DNA from: Linepithema humile
Taxonomy: Eukaryota; Arthropoda; Insecta; Hymenoptera; Formicidae
NCBI RefSeq assembly: GCF_040581485.1
Contig: NC_090132.1
Coordinates: forward strand, 22,722,911-22,786,910
DNA length: 64,000 nucleotides
Reading direction: 5' to 3'
Made by a program: the position numbers and the translations under genes. The notes beneath the pieces are model-generated. The model ran no database searches. It was not told the origin of the DNA and saw only the letters and a list, made by a program, of their open reading frames with translations. Shown here in pieces: positions 62,801 through 64,000 of the stretch. Position 1 is the stretch's first letter. Each line of letters opens with the position of its first letter.

Positions 62801-64000
62801 TACCGATATTGTTGAAATTACAATTTAAAATTACAAAAATTTGAAATTACACAAATTAAAATCAATTTGCATATTTAGTCTTTTAGTAGCAACACATCGA
62901 ATGTTGAGCGTATTTATGCTCGAAATTGCGGCTAATTAAAACGTTTTAAAATTTCCTGATCAAAAACGGCATAGGTAGCGAAAATTTCAATTTCCCTTTA
63001 CACAATATTCTGTTGCCTTACGAAATTTATATTCGAAACGGAATAAAGGCTACACAATCTACGATCGACATGCGCGGGAAATATGCACGCGGCGCGATCC
63101 GATATCTAATATTTTTTCGCTGACGGCACTTGCGGGAGAGGATTTTGGATATCTATGATTTCGCATGAGTTTCGCATATCTATCGCACGATATTATTCGT
63201 AATAACCGCGAGAAGATCGGAGAGAGAGTGTATCGCGCCGAGCTAAAGGGCGCGATGAGAAAGCCGCCTGGCAAAATATGATAGCAGCTTTAAACCGTGT
63301 GAAATTTTTTTCTCATACCGCGTCTAAGAAAAACACTACGGTTTCAGCCAATTCGAGCGGTTCCATTTCTATAGTTCTATAGTTCTCGCGCATACATATC
63401 TTCTGCAGCCGATGACAGAATATATCTTCTCTTATACGGTGGAGTTTCTCGTGCGAAAAAAGTGCCGGATTGCCTTGAGTTAATATCTTTGAATGGAGAA
63501 TCTATTTCTCGGTCTCTAAAGAAACGCACGATTTTCTTCTGCTAACGCACGCAGAATTTCGTCCCTTTAATTTTCCTCAGAAATTTCTTGCGTATTTGTG
63601 GATATTTCGCTTAAGCTTTTTCTGATTTTCTACAAAAAAATTTGTGCAATGCACGAAATATGAATATATTGAAAATATATTTATCAGAATGTGAAAATAT
63701 AATAAATATTAAATAAATATGAATTTCTACGAAAATATAAATATTTACACGTTTTTTCGCACATTATTCTATTTATTTGTCTGTTTTTTTTTTTATTAAA
63801 AGTAGGAAAAAAAAATAAACGACATTGAACAAACTTTACGGTTTGCCTTTTGCAAATATATCGGACTGCCAGGGGCACAGTTAAACGTAATGTAAGTTCA
63901 GCGATGTGTGACGCGTATGCCGCGTAAGCAAAAGGAGTAAAACAAAAACTACGCTAGCAATCGATATCTTCCGCGTTACTTTTGACGTTCGGTCACTTCG
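53876..64000. other. Putative long intron or intergenic, part 2
   Basis: No gene recognised. AT-rich DNA alternates with moderately GC-rich, CpG-containing blocks at ~54240-54500, 55250-55700, 57050-57520, 59190-60620, 61000-61560 and 63050-63260. The blocks have no codon-like or repeat structure and may be regulatory. Open frames listed by chance in them carry no family motifs. Confidence 0.4.

Noticed and set aside
1..64000. CRISPR arrays, tRNA and rRNA genes
   Set aside because: No regularly spaced direct repeats with unique spacers and no tRNA B-box-like or rRNA-like segments were seen. The window is eukaryotic.

Overview
This looks like about 64 kb of an insect nuclear genome. Very AT-rich intergenic and intronic DNA, compact introns of 60-1100 bp with GT..AG ends, short foldback transposons, and the protein flavour of the genes all suggest a hymenopteran, most likely an ant. 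The species cannot be read from the sequence. I saw no tRNA, rRNA, CRISPR or bacterial features.

Layout. 1-8.9 kb: AT-rich and gene-poor, with one unrecognised candidate two-exon transcript (2487-3979) and two inverted-repeat elements. 9.0-25.5 kb: three tandem plus-strand genes (called A, B and C here) for membrane-anchored short-chain dehydrogenases of the SDR16C / epidermal retinol dehydrogenase type. Each has seven coding exons with the same intron phases. A transposon-rich stretch (13.5-18.3 kb) separates A from B. It holds a decayed multi-copy insect gene, several foldback elements, a terminal-repeat element with an 8-bp target duplication, and a small two-exon THAP-domain gene. 26.1-28.4 kb: ketohexokinase, minus strand, head-to-head with symplekin (29.0-34.3 kb, plus strand, 16 coding exons). 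35.6-37.0 kb: a fourth SDR16C-like gene (D), minus strand. It is intact but has lost the catalytic Tyr, Lys and Asn, so it reads as a pseudoenzyme. It is head-to-head with NDUFA1 (37.9-38.65 kb), a complex I subunit. 38.7-64 kb: no confident gene. GC-richer islands at about 46.1-48.0 kb look like the promoter and first exon of a gene whose remaining exons lie beyond the window, so 48-64 kb may be one large intron with candidate regulatory DNA.

Functionally the window mixes housekeeping genes (mRNA 3'-end processing, respiratory complex I, fructose catabolism) with an expanding lipid/retinoid/steroid-type SDR family. All multi-exon models were built by hand from splice signals, reading-phase continuity and alignment between the paralogues. 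Every coding model given below as complete keeps an open frame across all its junctions.
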